In this document: piece after piece, positions 45,442-57,022 of the stretch
Layout: each line of letters opens with the position of its first letter
Numbering within the stretch: the stretch's first letter is position 1
From: Symploca sp. SIO3C6
Lineage (GTDB): Bacteria; Cyanobacteriota; Cyanobacteriia; Cyanobacteriales; Coleofasciculaceae
Assembly (NCBI GenBank): GCA_010692425.1
Contig: JAAHHJ010000020.1
Span: forward strand, 62,001-126,000
Length of the DNA: 64,000 bases
Direction: 5' to 3'
Notes under the pieces: model-generated
What the model saw: only the letters and a program-made list of their open reading frames with translations
Told to the model about the DNA's origin: nothing
The model's database searches: none
Program-made: the position numbers and the translations under genes

Positions 45442-46896
45442 TTACTTCTTCCAAGGTGCGCCTACCAAACCCCAGGTTGGGCTATTGATTGCTAAATCCA
45501 TATCGCGAGCAAAGATAGCAAAGCCGTCATAACCGTGATAAGGACCAGAATAATCCCAAGAGTGCATCTGGCGGAAGGGCAAGGACATCTTCTGGAAGGC
45601 GTACTTCTCTTTAATACCTGCAGCTACTAAGTCTGGCTTCAGTTGCTTAGCAAACTCCTCGAACTCATAGCCAGTGACATCATCATAAATCACTGTACCG
45701 TCTTTGATGTAGTCAGTGGTACGCTTGTAATCGTCGTTGTGACCGAATTCATAACCGGTACCAATTACCTCCATTCCTAACTCCTCGAAAGCTGGGACAA
45801 CGTGACGGGGGCGTAAGCCACCAACCATCATCATCACTTTCTTGCCTTCTAGGCGGGGGCGGAACTTGTCAATTATTGCCTGAGCTTCAGCTGCATACTT
45901 GGCAATAACTTTCTCTGCACCTTCTTGAATCTTTTCGTCAAACTTGGCAGCAATTGCACGTAAAGATTTAGCAATTTGCTTAGGACCAAAGAAGTTGAAC
46001 TCCATCCAGGGAATACCATAGGTTTCTTCCATATGGCGGCAGATGTAGTTCATAGAACGATAGCAGTGGATCAGGTTCATTTTCACCAATGGGGTGTGAA
46101 GAACCTCATTGAAGGTGCCATCGCCGGAGAATTGGGTAACTACTCGCAAGCCCATTTCTTCTAGCAACATCCGGGAAGACCAAGCATCTCCACCGATATT
46201 GTAGTCACCAATCATTGCTACATCATAGGGAGTAGACTCAAATTGGATTTCCCCACTTTTGACTTTCTCTTCGGTCATGGGGAAGACCCAATCCCGCACG
46301 GTGTCGTTAGCGATGTGGTGTCCTAGAGACTGGGAAACACCACGGAAACCTTCACAACGTACTGGTACTACTGGCTTACCAGTTTCTTTGCTGGTTTTCT
46401 TGGATACTGCCTCGATGTCATCACCAATCAAACCAACGGGGCATTCTGATTCAATGGTAATACCAGCGTTGAGGGGGAAGAGTTCTTCGATTTCATTGAT
46501 AATCTTGGTCAGCTTTTTGTCGCCGCCGAAGACAATATCCTTCTCTTGGAAATCAGAAGTGAACTGCATTGTACCAAAGGTATCAACACCAGTGGTACCA
46601 ATGTAATAGTTACGACGACCAGACCAGGAATAATAGCCGCAGCCAATGGGACCATGGCTAATGTGAACCATGTCCTTAACAGGACCCCAAACCACACCCT
46701 TAGCACCAGCAAAGGAGCAACCACGGGCAGTCATTACACCAGGAAGAGACTTAGTATTAGACTTAACACCGCAGTCAGATTTTCCTTCTTCGTGAACGCC
46801 TAAGTGCTTCTTTCTATTTTTAGCACCTTTCTCGGGATAGGCCTTGAGGACTTCTTCGATTATTTCTTTATGCTGTTCAACATTTGAAGATGTCAT
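45442..46896 (-). CDS. nifD: Nitrogenase MoFe protein alpha chain
   Basis: At 484 residues it carries the P-cluster Cys ([15 protein letters not shown] about residue 58, and [14 protein letters not shown] about 84), and [13 protein letters not shown] (about 150). The FeMo-cofactor site includes a conserved Cys ([10 protein letters not shown] region to [14 protein letters not shown]) and the His in [16 protein letters not shown] near the C-terminus. It forms the catalytic heart of nitrogenase with NifK. The reading frame is continuous, so there is no nifD excision element of the kind found in many heterocyst formers. Confidence 0.98.
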   Translation of the reverse strand: MTSSNVEQHKEIIEEVLKAYPEKGAKNRKKHLGVHEEGKSDCGVKSNTKSLPGVMTARGCSFAGAKGVVWGPVKDMVHISHGPIGCGYYSWSGRRNYYIGTTGVDTFGTMQFTSDFQEKDIVFGGDKKLTKIINEIEELFPLNAGITIESECPVGLIGDDIEAVSKKTSKETGKPVVPVRCEGFRGVSQSLGHHIANDTVRDWVFPMTEEKVKSGEIQFESTPYDVAMIGDYNIGGDAWSSRMLLEEMGLRVVTQFSGDGTFNEVLHTPLVKMNLIHCYRSMNYICRHMEETYGIPWMEFNFFGPKQIAKSLRAIAAKFDEKIQEGAEKVIAKYAAEAQAIIDKFRPRLEGKKVMMMVGGLRPRHVVPAFEELGMEVIGTGYEFGHNDDYKRTTDYIKDGTVIYDDVTGYEFEEFAKQLKPDLVAAGIKEKYAFQKMSLPFRQMHSWDYSGPYHGYDGFAIFARDMDLAINSPTWGLVGAPWKK

Positions 46897-47094
46897 ATTT
46901 TTCCTCTCATCTTAGTAGGAATTGGGGGTAGAGGGAGAGAAATATCTATCCAGCTCTGGAGCTTTCCCAGCAAACCCATAACCCCCAGATTGTGTCTCGC
47001 TTTAGCTAATACCTAAACCTCTGCTCTCATGAGTTAGACGGAGCCCCAACCCACAAAAACCGGGCTTTAGGGACTAGATGAATACTGCCTAAAT

Positions 47095-47115
47095 TTAGGG
47101 AGTAAAATTCCCTAA
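47095..47115 (-). terminator. Stem-loop just downstream of nifH
   Basis: TTAGGGA (47095-47101) pairs with TCCCTAA (47109-47115) around a 7-base loop, 7 bases past the nifH stop on the minus strand. A hairpin in this place can stabilise nifH mRNA or partly stop transcription, giving more NifH than NifDK. Confidence 0.55.
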
Positions 47116-47121
47116 TTGCCC

Positions 47122-48018
<897 letters not shown>

Positions 48019-48326
48019 TTAGTTTTTCGGTATTAAGACTTGTTGGGTGTTAGACTTGATATCTCGCTTAAGTGCGATCTGCTATTGGTGAAACGATGCC
48101 CTGGGAGGAGGCCCTCGTTCCACCGCCCCAGTCGGGGGCAGGTAGAAAACAGTTGGAAATTTCATATCCTTAAATTGGATAAATTAGAACCAATAATTTT
48201 TTGGGATTGTTCACTGTTGATTGTTCATTGCTCATTGGCTTGTATACCGCAGCTGTGGAATAATTTCCTCAATGTTTGCGCAGCATGCGCGTAGCGCGTA
48301 CTATGAACCATGAACCATGAACATCC

Positions 48327-49223
48327 TCAGACAGCCTCAACTACAAGGCTAGGCAAAACTCGGTCTCTTAGTGTTGCTTCGATAGCGATTTTGAGTGTAG
48401 CGCTGGAGCTAGGGCAGGAAGTGCAAGAGCCTTTGAGCTGAACTTTCACAAGGTCTCCTTCTACATCGTAGAGTTCTACATCTCCTCCATCCTCAGCGAC
48501 AACAGGTCTCACTTCATCATGGATAATTTGTTGAATTAGGGAGATTTTTTGCAGGTTGGTGAGGTTACTTGTGCCTGCTTGAGACTTAAGCGCTGTGGAA
48601 GCAGTCTGCACAGCCACTTGTCTTTGAGCCACTTTTTGTTCAGTGTTGATTTCTGCTAAGATTTCGTCAATATTTGCTAGACATGCACCACAACCGCCAC
48701 CAGCCTTCACATAGTATGTAACCTGTTCAGCAGTGGTGAGGTTATTTTCCCGAATCACCCGCTTAATTTTGGGTTCGCTGGTAGCAAAGCAGGTGCAAAC
48801 TATTGAACCATCATCATCATCGTGAACTACTATAGGAACGCCTCGGTAATTAGCAATTGCTGCTTCGAGTGCCTCTTGCCCCATCACAGAACAGTGCATT
48901 TTTTCTTCTGGCAAACCACCTAGGGAATCAGCAATATCCTTGTTGGTAATTTGGACAGCTTCATCTAAGGTTTTGCCCTTAATTATCTCTGTTAAAACTG
49001 AAGAAGAAGCGATCGCACTAGCACAACCAAAAGTTTGGAAACGGGCATCAATGATTCTTTCAGTGGCTTGATCAACCTTTAAGTGCAGACTCAGGGCATC
49101 TCCGCAAGCAATACTACCAACTTCGCCAGTTACAACTTTTTCCCCTGAATTACTTTCTGTAATTTTACCTTGGTTACGAGGATTATAAAAGAAATCCATC
49201 ACCTGGTCTGTATATTCCCACAT
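48327..49223 (-). CDS. nifU: Fe-S cluster scaffold NifU
   Basis: NifU of 298 residues has three domains. The first is an IscU-like N-terminus with Cys in IACGDAL, FGCASAIA and MHCSVMG. A permanent [2Fe-2S] ferredoxin-like middle follows (CTCFATSEPKIKR and GGGCGACLANI, about residues 138-180). The third is a Nfu C-terminus (SCTSCPSSSATLK, about 265). It builds clusters with NifS for NifH and NifDK. It lies 218 bases after nifS. Confidence 0.96.
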   Translation of the reverse strand: MWEYTDQVMDFFYNPRNQGKITESNSGEKVVTGEVGSIACGDALSLHLKVDQATERIIDARFQTFGCASAIASSSVLTEIIKGKTLDEAVQITNKDIADSLGGLPEEKMHCSVMGQEALEAAIANYRGVPIVVHDDDDGSIVCTCFATSEPKIKRVIRENNLTTAEQVTYYVKAGGGCGACLANIDEILAEINTEQKVAQRQVAVQTASTALKSQAGTSNLTNLQKISLIQQIIHDEVRPVVAEDGGDVELYDVEGDLVKVQLKGSCTSCPSSSATLKIAIEATLRDRVLPSLVVEAV

Positions 49224-49441
49224 AAGTCTTAAGGATCGTAAATTGGTAAAGTTTTTGATTGTTTTGTCTCTTGTTATTGGTCATCCGCCCTTGGTAAATT
49301 ACTCGTGACTAATGACCAATAGACTTCTTGATTAAGTTGAAAAAAAATTCAAGGGGAAGGGGGAAAGGGAGGAAAAATCCCTTTACCTTTGAACTTGTCC
49401 CTGTTACCAACACAATTGCCAAAGATACTTTTACAATTGTT

Positions 49442-50644
49442 TTAATGACTAATAGATAGAGCTTGTTCTTGTTCTTGGAGCCAGCCTGCTGAGTCATTGC
49501 TAAAGGGTGAGAGTTCCCTTAAACGTTCAACGATACCGGGCATGACTGCCAAGACTTGATCAATCTCAGCTTCTGTGGTGTAACGAGAAAGGCTGAAACG
49601 GATCGAACCGTGAAGCACAGTGTAAGGTAAACCCATTGCTCGCAGTACGTGAGAAGGCTCTAGAGAACCAGAGGTGCAAGCTGAACCAGAAGAGGCACAG
49701 ATGCCATACTTGTTGAGGGATAGGAGGATAGCTTCGCCTTCGATGTATTTGAAACCGATGTTGGTGGTGTTGGGCAACCTGCGTATTGGATCACCGTTGA
49801 CTTCGCATTCTGGGATGGCAGCCAATATTCCTTGCTCCAAGCGATCGCGCAGTTGTCTTTCACGCTCCACATCTGCTAAATGCAATCTAGCAAGTTCGGC
49901 AGCTTTACCAAGGGCAATAATACCAGGAACATTCTCAGTTCCGCCTCGACGCCCTCTCTCTTGATGACCACCGATGAGGAAAGGTCTAAACCGCACTCCC
50001 CGCCTAACATAAAGTGCACCAATCCCTTTGGGGGCATGAAGCTTGTGACCGGATAGGGTCAGCATATCAATGGTGCTACTCTTCATATCGAGGGGGATTT
50101 TCCCTACTGCTTGCACAGCATCAACGTGGAAGGTAACACCGCGAGCTTTGACGATTTTGCCAATTCTCTCAATCGGGAAGATAACACCATTCTCATTATT
50201 AGCATACATTACCGAAACGAGAGCAGTATCATCTGTGATTGCACCTGCCAGTTCATCGATATCCAGTAGTCCCGAGCGATTCACTGAGAGATAGGTAACT
50301 TTATAGCCCTTCTTTTCCAAACGCTTGCAGACATTAAGTACTGCTGGATGCTCAACCTTAGTGGTGATGATGTGCCGTTTGTTGGGCTGTGCCGATAGTG
50401 CGGCATGGATGGCGGCGTTATCTCCTTCAGTACCACAACTGGTAAAGACGATTTCTGAAGTATCGGCACCCAATAGTTCTGCTATTTGAGTTCGCGCTGC
50501 TTTAACTTTGGCACCCACTTGCCCACCAAAAGTGTGCATGCTGGAAGGATTGCCGTAATAATCTTTCAGATAGGGTAGCATCGCCTCTAGGACTGCTTCA
50601 TCTACCCTGGTGGTAGCGTTGTTATCGAGGTAAATTGTACTCAT
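49442..50644 (-). CDS. nifS: Cysteine desulphurase NifS
   Basis: This PLP enzyme takes sulphur from cysteine for cluster assembly. [14 protein letters not shown] opens the protein. The PLP lysine lies in [12 protein letters not shown] (about residue 202). The active-site Cys sits in [19 protein letters not shown] (about 325). It has 400 residues. Its start overlaps the nifB stop as ATGA (4 bases), which leaves no room for fdxN, the ferredoxin gene that separates these two in many cyanobacteria. Confidence 0.96.
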   Translation of the reverse strand: MSTIYLDNNATTRVDEAVLEAMLPYLKDYYGNPSSMHTFGGQVGAKVKAARTQIAELLGADTSEIVFTSCGTEGDNAAIHAALSAQPNKRHIITTKVEHPAVLNVCKRLEKKGYKVTYLSVNRSGLLDIDELAGAITDDTALVSVMYANNENGVIFPIERIGKIVKARGVTFHVDAVQAVGKIPLDMKSSTIDMLTLSGHKLHAPKGIGALYVRRGVRFRPFLIGGHQERGRRGGTENVPGIIALGKAAELARLHLADVERERQLRDRLEQGILAAIPECEVNGDPIRRLPNTTNIGFKYIEGEAILLSLNKYGICASSGSACTSGSLEPSHVLRAMGLPYTVLHGSIRFSLSRYTTEAEIDQVLAVMPGIVERLRELSPFSNDSAGWLQEQEQALSISH

Positions 50645-52290
50645 GCTTGCACCCCCTCGATTTGAAGATTATCAGACTGAGTAGGCTGTTGCTGTCGTTG
50701 CTGATACTGCTGATAGAAGTCTAAAGCCGCATTTTCAATGACCTCATAAACTTCCACTGCTTCTATTCCAGCTTGGCGTAACTCCTGCTTGGGAGACTCA
50801 CCAATCTTGGAAACTAGAACTGCTTGGCAATCAGAGATGGTTTCAATGATTTTGGCAAGGGTTCCTTCTTCTCCGTAGCCACTTTGGCAATAGTGGTCTA
50901 TTTTGCGATGACCGATAAACCGAGCTTTATTGCCGTCCACCTCATAAATCATGAATTCCTTGGCATGACCGAAGTGCTGGTTAACTAATCCACCGCCCTT
51001 GGTAGCCACAGCAACTAAAATGCTGGAGGTGAGTTCTAAATAGGCAACTTCTTCCGTCTCTACGGATGCTGCAATCTGAGCTTTAGCTGCCTCTAGTTTA
51101 GCTCTGAAATCTTCAACACCAGAGTTAGCTTCTGGGCGTCTTTGGGTATCGTATTCCGCTGTAATTGGGCTGGGCTCTGAACCTGTAGCTTTGGCTTTAG
51201 CAGTTTCTACTTGTGCTTTGAAGTGTTCAATACCAGCATGTACCTCTTGGCGTTTTTTGAGGTCGTATTCCGGAGTGATTTGTAATACTTTCTCTTTAGT
51301 GAATTCTTTGCTGCGGTCTTCACCTAAGAGCCCGACAGCATCTGCCCGACACTGACGGCAGTGGCGCATCATCTGCATATTGCCTTCGAGACTATCTTGT
51401 AGCTCTTTGACTTCTGCTGGGGTTGGACCACGTTGACCAGTTAAACCAAAGTAGGTGCCATGTTCCGGTGCTGAAATCAGGGGCATAATGTTGTGGATAA
51501 ATGCACCCTTGGAGCGAATAACTCTGTTTACCTCTTTGAGGTGTTCACTGTTAATTCCCGGAATCATCACTGAGTTAACTTTGCACAGAATATTGGCTTC
51601 TCTAAGCAAATCCAATGATTCCATTTGCCGCTCATGGAGAATTCTAGCTCCTTCTTCTCCCCGATAGCGCTTGCGCTGATAATGAACCCAAGGATAAATC
51701 TTCGCCCCGATTTTAGGGTCAACCATGTTGATGGTAAGAGTAACGTGGTCGATATTTAGTTCTTTAATCCGGTCTATATAATCGGGGAGAACCAGACCAT
51801 TAGTTGATAAGCAAAGCTTGAGATCAGGAGCCTGCTGAGCAATTAACTCAAAGGTACGGAAGGTTTTCTCTGGATTAGCTAGAGGATCGCCAGGACCAGC
51901 AATGCCCACTACGGTCATTTGGGGAATTTTACCTGCGATTACCAACGCTTTGTGAGCGGCTTCTTCAGGAGTTAAAACCTCACTGACAACACCTGGTCTG
52001 CTTTCGTTAGCACAGTCGTATTTACGATTACAGTAGTTGCACTGAACATTGCAGGCTGGTGCTACAGGGGCGTGCATCCTCGCATAGTGATGATGGGCAT
52101 CTTCACTGTAGCAGGGATGTTGAGCAATGCGTTCGCGTATTTGCTCATCCATTTCTGAGGTTTTTGTGGTAGGAGAACCACAGTTGCTGGAAGCGCACTT
52201 ACTTGACTTGGAAGCAGCCGATGATGCTCCGGCATTTGGTTGGGCTATCGCTTTCGAGGTTGGGGTTACTGCTTTATGTTCTGACATCAA
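50641..52290 (-). CDS. nifB: FeMo-cofactor radical-SAM synthase NifB with NifX-like tail
   Basis: NifB makes NifB-co, the 8Fe-9S-C core. The radical-SAM motif [14 protein letters not shown] lies near residue 79, with [16 protein letters not shown] and the late Cys in [13 protein letters not shown] NifX-like C-terminal domain (about residues 430-525, [16 protein letters not shown]) is present. Between them is a linker with two tandem copies of a unit of about 38 residues, each starting ITxEYD and continuing with (E/D)xFxAxxExAKA. The linker duplication is unusual and was not known to me in other NifB. The first 45 residues are Ser/Ala-rich. It is the first gene of the minus-strand series, and its promoter region is at 52291-53297. 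Confidence 0.97.
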   Translation of the reverse strand: MMSEHKAVTPTSKAIAQPNAGASSAASKSSKCASSNCGSPTTKTSEMDEQIRERIAQHPCYSEDAHHHYARMHAPVAPACNVQCNYCNRKYDCANESRPGVVSEVLTPEEAAHKALVIAGKIPQMTVVGIAGPGDPLANPEKTFRTFELIAQQAPDLKLCLSTNGLVLPDYIDRIKELNIDHVTLTINMVDPKIGAKIYPWVHYQRKRYRGEEGARILHERQMESLDLLREANILCKVNSVMIPGINSEHLKEVNRVIRSKGAFIHNIMPLISAPEHGTYFGLTGQRGPTPAEVKELQDSLEGNMQMMRHCRQCRADAVGLLGEDRSKEFTKEKVLQITPEYDLKKRQEVHAGIEHFKAQVETAKAKATGSEPSPITAEYDTQRRPEANSGVEDFRAKLEAAKAQIAASVETEEVAYLELTSSILVAVATKGGGLVNQHFGHAKEFMIYEVDGNKARFIGHRKIDHYCQSGYGEEGTLAKIIETISDCQAVLVSKIGESPKQELRQAGIEAVEVYEVIENAALDFYQQYQQRQQQPTQSDNLQIEGVQA

Positions 52291-52519
52291 ATTCCCTGGT
52301 GTTGGTGGTGTTAGATAACTGCCTTGCGCCGTGGGGAACGCGAACGTAAGGACACTACTCAGGCCCCAGTTGGCGATCGCGTCGATAACACTTACCTTAC
52401 AAATCTAGATGGGTGAAAGTTGAAAGATTAGTGTGGTCGGCGTTATTTGATTTATACCAGCCCTCTTTGAACCCTAGAGTTCAGTGGAAACGGATCAGGT
52501 TTATTGGATTTATTAAAAA

Positions 52520-52719
52520 TGTACTCAAAGCTTTAAACCCAGTACTGATGGTTGCTCAAAATTAATTTTGGGATAGGGGTACTGGTATTTTTCGACCGGG
52601 GTACTGGTATTTCTGGGGGATAGGTACGGGTATTGTTGTACTCAACCTCAAACCCAATCGTGGTGTAGGTTTGATGTTAATTTTTCCCTTGAAGTACCGA
52701 GTACAACACCTGTACTCAA
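52520..52719 (-). promoter_or_regulatory. nifB-side copies of two repeated motifs (candidate CnfR sites)
   Basis: On the nifB coding strand, AAAAATACCAGTACCCC is at 52592-52576, AGAAATACCAGTACCCC at 52614-52598, and a looser copy at 52639-52623, spaced 22-23 bases (two helix turns). TTGAGTACA occurs at 52645-52637, 52719-52711 and 52528-52520. All lie 230-430 bases before the nifB start. The same two motifs in the same relative orientation precede nifP. Confidence 0.65.
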
Positions 52720-52794
52720 AACTCAAGAACCCACTCAATTGATTTCCCTCTCAGGATTGATTTTAGGAATCAGGAGAAGCAAGGCACTCACTTA

Positions 52795-52808
52795 CTGTAT
52801 ACATACAG
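52795..52808. promoter_or_regulatory. Palindrome CTGTATACATACAG
   Basis: CTGTAT and ATACAG are perfect complements with two bases between. It lies near the middle of the nifB-nifP control region. A dimeric regulator could bind it; the identity is unknown. Confidence 0.4.
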
Positions 52809-53058
52809 CGAGTAGTGTAGTGTTTTTAACAACTTAACTCATTGCTTACCCCTAATTATAGTCTGTATCTTATTTGTCACTTTTGTTTTCTTAAGAGTTC
52901 TTTTATATTCCTACAATATTTCCTTAGTCATAGATGAGTACATAATTATCTCTATAGTCATTTTTTATTTTTCTTGTTTTTTATTTTCCTAGATGTTCTC
53001 AAAACAATTAATTCGGCGCTCAATGTAACAAATATTTTCAGTTTCAAAGCCATTACTT

Positions 53059-53186
53059 TTGAGTACAAAAATACCTGTTCCCATACCCCCTAATTTTGCC
53101 CATATTCGTCAAAAAATACCAGTACCCCTACCCCACACCAAATTGAGAACGTTGTTCTCATCAAGGTTGAGCAGTACTGAGTACAA
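53059..53186 (+). promoter_or_regulatory. nifP-side copies of the two repeated motifs (candidate CnfR sites)
   Basis: TTGAGTACA (53059-53067) runs directly into AAAATACC. The 23-base block 53059-53081 matches the nifB-side block 52645-52623 in 20 positions. The exact 17-mer AAAAATACCAGTACCCC is at 53112-53128, and TGAGTACAA at 53178-53186. The nifP ATG is at 53298. Confidence 0.65.
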
Positions 53187-53297
53187 CTTAATTAGTACTA
53201 TCAATTGACACGCCTAGACTCTGCACTGGCGAAGCTTAAACCTTCTGATATAAGCAGGAAAAGGAGAACAAGACACTTACTTTAAATTGCACAACTC

Positions 53298-54245
53298 ATG
53301 CTACAGCCCATTTCCTCTTCAGCCACTGCTCGGGGAAGCACCTTGCCCGATGCGGTAGACTTCTTGATTGACGCTCAAGCGTCACTGCCGAAGGCAGATG
53401 AAAAGAAACCATTTGCACGCTGCCCTGAGCCCCCTGATTTTCGAGTTAAGGAAGCTTTTAAGCAATCACTAGCAACTATTTATAAGTACACTCAAAATAC
53501 GGTTGCTGAAGGATTACAGGCACTGTGGAGCGATTTCCAGATTATCTTTGAGAGAGACCCAGCAGCTCGCAATTGGCTAGAGGTACTCTTGTGTTACCCA
53601 GGCTTGCACGCTCTAGTTTGGCATCGCTTTGCCCACTGGCTAAACTTAAAGCGGTTGCCGATAATTCCCCGTTTAATTTCTGCACTGGCACGGTTTTTAA
53701 CAGGAATTGACATCCACCCTGGTGCAGTTATTGGCAAGGGTGTTTTTATTGACCATGGTATGGGGGTGGTAATTGGCGAAACGGCTATCGTCGGCGACTA
53801 TGCGCTAATTTACCAGGGTGTTACCCTTGGTGGTACAGGTAAAGAAAGCGGCAAGCGTCATCCCACTCTGGGCAAAAATGTCGTAGTGAGTGCGGGAGTT
53901 AAGGTACTGGGCAATATTCAAATTGGCGATAATGTCCGCATTGGTGCCGGCTCAATTGTACTGCAAGACGTACCTCCGGATTGTACAGTCGTGGGTATAC
54001 CTGGCCGAATTGTACGTCGGTTGGGCCAACGGCTTGACCCTCTAGATCACGGTAAATTACCTGATACTCAGGCTAGTTTACTCCAAGAGCTTCTCAAACG
54101 CGTCGAGAGACTCGAGAAGCAATTACAAACCTTGCATATTGGTAGCTATAGAAGAACTCTCGAGCAAGAGAGAGATGGAGATAGTACTTGCAAGAGTTCC
54201 CCTGCACCAGAAAATAGCTATCAAAACGATGTTTACACCGTCTGA
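53298..54245 (+). CDS. nifP: NifP, serine O-acetyltransferase of the nif cluster
   Basis: This is a CysE-type enzyme making O-acetylserine for the extra cysteine needed by NifS. The left-handed beta-helix (hexapeptide repeats) spans about residues 145-240, with [27 protein letters not shown] and KRHPTLG carrying the active-site His and the acetyl-CoA site. The first about 70 residues are an extension not seen in short CysE. Part of it is encoded by two perfect palindromes (53370-53383 and 53385-53397), which looks like inserted repeat DNA. It leads the plus-strand operon nifP-ORF-nifV-nifZ-nifT. Confidence 0.93.
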   Translation: MLQPISSSATARGSTLPDAVDFLIDAQASLPKADEKKPFARCPEPPDFRVKEAFKQSLATIYKYTQNTVAEGLQALWSDFQIIFERDPAARNWLEVLLCYPGLHALVWHRFAHWLNLKRLPIIPRLISALARFLTGIDIHPGAVIGKGVFIDHGMGVVIGETAIVGDYALIYQGVTLGGTGKESGKRHPTLGKNVVVSAGVKVLGNIQIGDNVRIGAGSIVLQDVPPDCTVVGIPGRIVRRLGQRLDPLDHGKLPDTQASLLQELLKRVERLEKQLQTLHIGSYRRTLEQERDGDSTCKSSPAPENSYQNDVYTV

Positions 54246-54483
54246 TCCTAGCTTCGGCTTTGTGCAGGTTATAAATGTTCCTCGTAGTGAGCGCTGGTTA
54301 ATTTGCTACCGCCTGCAAGAGTTGATGATTCCCTGTTGGTGTCGAGCTGATGGTTCTCTTTGTGTAGAAGTGAATAATAGCATTGCTGCCCTCCTCGTCC
54401 ACAGTACATTGAAGCAATTTCTTGCCTCTCGCCAAGAGTTAGTGGATTGGTTAGAAAGGTGTTGGCAACAGGAATTTCCTTAA
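54229..54483 (+). CDS. Small conserved ORF between nifP and nifV
   Basis: Counting from the ATG at 54229, the product has 84 residues. The frame also extends upstream into nifP, but I prefer 54229, where the overlap with the nifP end is 17 bases. It has the segment [31 protein letters not shown] and a C-terminal [12 protein letters not shown]. As I recall, a similar small ORF sits at this place in Anabaena-type nif clusters. Three Cys could bind metal or a cluster. The function is unknown. Confidence 0.6.
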   Translation: MFTPSDPSFGFVQVINVPRSERWLICYRLQELMIPCWCRADGSLCVEVNNSIAALLVHSTLKQFLASRQELVDWLERCWQQEFP

Positions 54484-55006
54484 CAGTCGTCAATCATTGC
54501 TGGCTTGTAAATTTTTAATTCTTATGCACTCAACTAATAGCGTTTTTCAATATGTAGTAAGATACACCTTGTTGAAGCCAGACGCGGAGACACACCAGAC
54601 GCGGAGACGCGGGGATGGGGAGAGGGGGAGAGGGGGAGATATTGTTCTTCTAGACTGACTTTTATCCTACAAACTTACTCCTACGAACTAAGGGGCTTTG
54701 TACTTTACCAAGAGTGAAAACTGCTATAAGAGTGAGGCTACGATTGGAGCTTAATCAGATTTGATTATGGTAATGCTTGCTAAGTTTAATCCAAGTTGAA
54801 GCGTATGCTACAGAAGATTGTTAAAGTTGAGCCTACATTAAGTTGCACGTAAGTTTATTGTCAATTAGCTAAGTGATCGTTAATTGAACAGTTGCTTTTT
54901 AATAACTTCTAATTTTGACTAATCTATGGTACTCAACGACGGTTTAACAACTGATAGTTATTAGCTAACCACTTGGAGCACTAATTTAATTTATTAGAGA
55001 CAAGAA
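54484..55006. other. 523-base gap before nifV
   Basis: It holds a G-rich simple tract (GGGGAGAGGGGGAGAG type, about 54600-54640) next to an ACGCGGAGAC repeat pair, and otherwise AT-rich sequence. GTACTCAA at about 54928 recalls the nifB/nifP element but lies in the opposite orientation. It may contain a nifV promoter. Confidence 0.4.
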
Positions 55007-56137
55007 ATGAATGAAGTCGTAATTAACGATACTACACTCCGTGATGGCGAACAGGCTGCTGGTGTCGCTTTTAGTGTAGATGAGAAAGTAGCGATCGCCA
55101 AGTTTCTCGACTCAATTGGTGTCCAGGAGTTGGAAGTTGGAATTCCAGCCATGGGGGGTGAAGAGGTACAAGCAATCTCTATGATTGCTGAGTTGGGACT
55201 AAAAGCCCAACTTATAGGCTGGAATCGCGCTGTCCGTTCTGATCTTAACGCTTCTATGGCCTGTGGTCTCAAGCGGGTGCATGTTTCGGTTCCTGTCTCC
55301 AAAATTCAAATTGCTGCCAAGTTCCATGGACAGTCAAATGTGATGCTGGATCGATTATATGAGAGCATTAGCTTTGCTGTTGACCATGGTTTGTTGGTGA
55401 CAGTGGGGGGAGAAGATGCTTCTAGAGCTGATGATAACTTTCTGTTGGAAGTAGCACTTCTTGCTCAAGAATGGGGAGCATTACGGTTCCGTTTCTGTGA
55501 TACGGTGGGAATTCTAGACCCCTTGAAAACCTATAAGAAAGTCCGCAAGCTAGTTCAAGCCTTGTCGATTCCAGTGGAGATGCACACCCATAATGATTTG
55601 GGTTTAGCAACTGCCAACGCTCTCAGTGGCATTAGAGCGGGGGCAACTTCGGTTAATACCACTGTTAATGGTTTGGGCGAAAGGGCAGGTAATGCTGCTT
55701 TGGAAGAAGTGGTTATGGCCCTTAAACGATTGTACGGAATACAAGTGGGCATTGAAACCCGCCGTTTGCTAGAGCTATCACGATTAGTGGCCAAAGCTTC
55801 AGGTTGTAATGTACCTCCTTGGAAGGCAGTTGTCGGTGAGAATACCTTTGCCCATGAAGCTGGTATCCATGGCGATGGAGTTTTAAAAAACCCAGTAACT
55901 TATGAACCCTATGCTCCAGAAGAGGTTGGTTGGGAGCGCCGCTTAGTTATGGGTAAGCATTCTGGCAGGCATATGGTTTCCAATTTTCTACAGCAGAGGG
56001 GAGTCAATCTTGATGCTGAAGAAACTCAGTCGGTTTTAGAAGCAGTTAGGCATATGTCGGTAAAGGTAAAACGCAATCTTACGGAAGAAGAATTAATGAG
56101 TTTAATACCACATTGGAGGATAGCACATGGCGCTTGA
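55007..56137 (+). CDS. nifV: Homocitrate synthase
   Basis: NifV condenses acetyl-CoA and 2-oxoglutarate to homocitrate, the organic ligand of FeMo-cofactor. The 376-residue DRE-TIM metallolyase opens with [19 protein letters not shown] (catalytic Arg and Asp, residues about 4-22). It has [11 protein letters not shown] (about 160), the metal HTH pattern in [17 protein letters not shown] (about 195), and [14 protein letters not shown]. Members without a long C-terminal regulatory domain include NifV, as here. It overlaps nifZ by 11 bases. Confidence 0.95.
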   Translation: MNEVVINDTTLRDGEQAAGVAFSVDEKVAIAKFLDSIGVQELEVGIPAMGGEEVQAISMIAELGLKAQLIGWNRAVRSDLNASMACGLKRVHVSVPVSKIQIAAKFHGQSNVMLDRLYESISFAVDHGLLVTVGGEDASRADDNFLLEVALLAQEWGALRFRFCDTVGILDPLKTYKKVRKLVQALSIPVEMHTHNDLGLATANALSGIRAGATSVNTTVNGLGERAGNAALEEVVMALKRLYGIQVGIETRRLLELSRLVAKASGCNVPPWKAVVGENTFAHEAGIHGDGVLKNPVTYEPYAPEEVGWERRLVMGKHSGRHMVSNFLQQRGVNLDAEETQSVLEAVRHMSVKVKRNLTEEELMSLIPHWRIAHGA

Positions 56138-56390
56138 AGAAATCGAACTGGACGGAAGACCAGTATTTGAACTGGATCAAAAAGTAAAGGTTACTAAATT
56201 AATCCGCAATGATGGTACTTTTCCTGGTTTAGCAACAGGTACGGTTTTGGTAGAGGAAGGTGATGTCGGCTATGTATGCGGCATTGGCACTTTTTTACAA
56301 AAGTTTTACATTTATTCCGTGCATTTTTTGACTAAGGGAATGATCGTTGGTTGTCGTAAACACGAAATAGAACTAGTAGAGGAAGCTTAG
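56127..56390 (+). CDS. nifZ: NifZ, MoFe-protein maturation factor
   Basis: The 87-residue protein has the NifZ domain: [54 protein letters not shown] and a final [12 protein letters not shown]. NifZ helps form the second P-cluster of the MoFe protein. It overlaps the end of nifV by 11 bases and is followed one base later by nifT, so the three are one transcript. Confidence 0.93.
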   Translation: MALEEIELDGRPVFELDQKVKVTKLIRNDGTFPGLATGTVLVEEGDVGYVCGIGTFLQKFYIYSVHFLTKGMIVGCRKHEIELVEEA

Positions 56391-56391
56391 A

Positions 56392-56598
56392 ATGAAAGTA
56401 ATGTTGCGTAATGATGACACAGGCAAGCTGATTGCTTATGTCCCAAAAAAAGACCTTGAGGAAGCTGTTGTAGAGCAAAAACAGGGAGAGGATGGTCAGA
56501 TTTTAACTCTGGCTAATGGTTGGATTTTGGGTATTCCTAATCCAGAAGAACCTGCTAAGTTGCCACGGACTGTGGAGGCTAAGCGACTTTCTTCTTAA
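56392..56598 (+). CDS. nifT: NifT/FixU family protein
   Basis: It has 68 residues with the family pattern KVMLRNDDTGKLIAYVPKKDLEE, LTLANGWILGIPNP and LPRTVEAKRLSS. Its role in nitrogenase maturation is minor and not well defined. The stop codon TAA forms the first bases of an STRR tract (56596-56643), so the repeat lies right at the gene end. It is the last gene of the plus-strand nif operon. Confidence 0.92.
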   Translation: MKVMLRNDDTGKLIAYVPKKDLEEAVVEQKQGEDGQILTLANGWILGIPNPEEPAKLPRTVEAKRLSS

Positions 56599-57022
56599 GT
56601 AATAAGTAATAAGTAATAGGTAATAAGTAATAAGTAACAAGTGATGAAAATAGCATTTGTTACTTATTGTTTTTTACTGGAAATTTATTACTATAAAAGA
56701 TAAGCTAAAGAAGACTATAATGCAATGTCTCAGGACTAATCGATTCAACCGCCTATAGTTCAAACCCTAGGCTAATAGCTTAAGTCCTCTCAAAGAGGAC
56801 TAAGTAATAACTCTACATAGATTTGAGTCCATTTTAATGGAATGAAAGTTATTAGCCGGTGAGTTTAAACTCTGGGCAGGAACAGTAATTTACCAACAGT
56901 GGTGCAATGTAAAGGTGTCATCAATTGTCCTTAGGGAAACTTCAGTCATAAATAAAAAGTGACAATAAACATTTCTTACTTATTACTTATTACTTATTAC
57001 TTATTACTTATTACTTATTACT
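56596..57022. repeat. Gap bordered by two STRR tracts
   Basis: AATAAGT-type heptamers fill 56596-56643 and, in inverted orientation, 56972-57022. Each borders a convergent gene end, nifT on the left and the WD40-NTPase gene on the right, and each supplies that gene's stop codon. The 330 bases between hold no recognised gene. Confidence 0.8.

Noticed and set aside
45442-46896. Possible nifD excision element
   Set aside because: nifD is a single uninterrupted frame of normal length; no element or recombinase gene is present.
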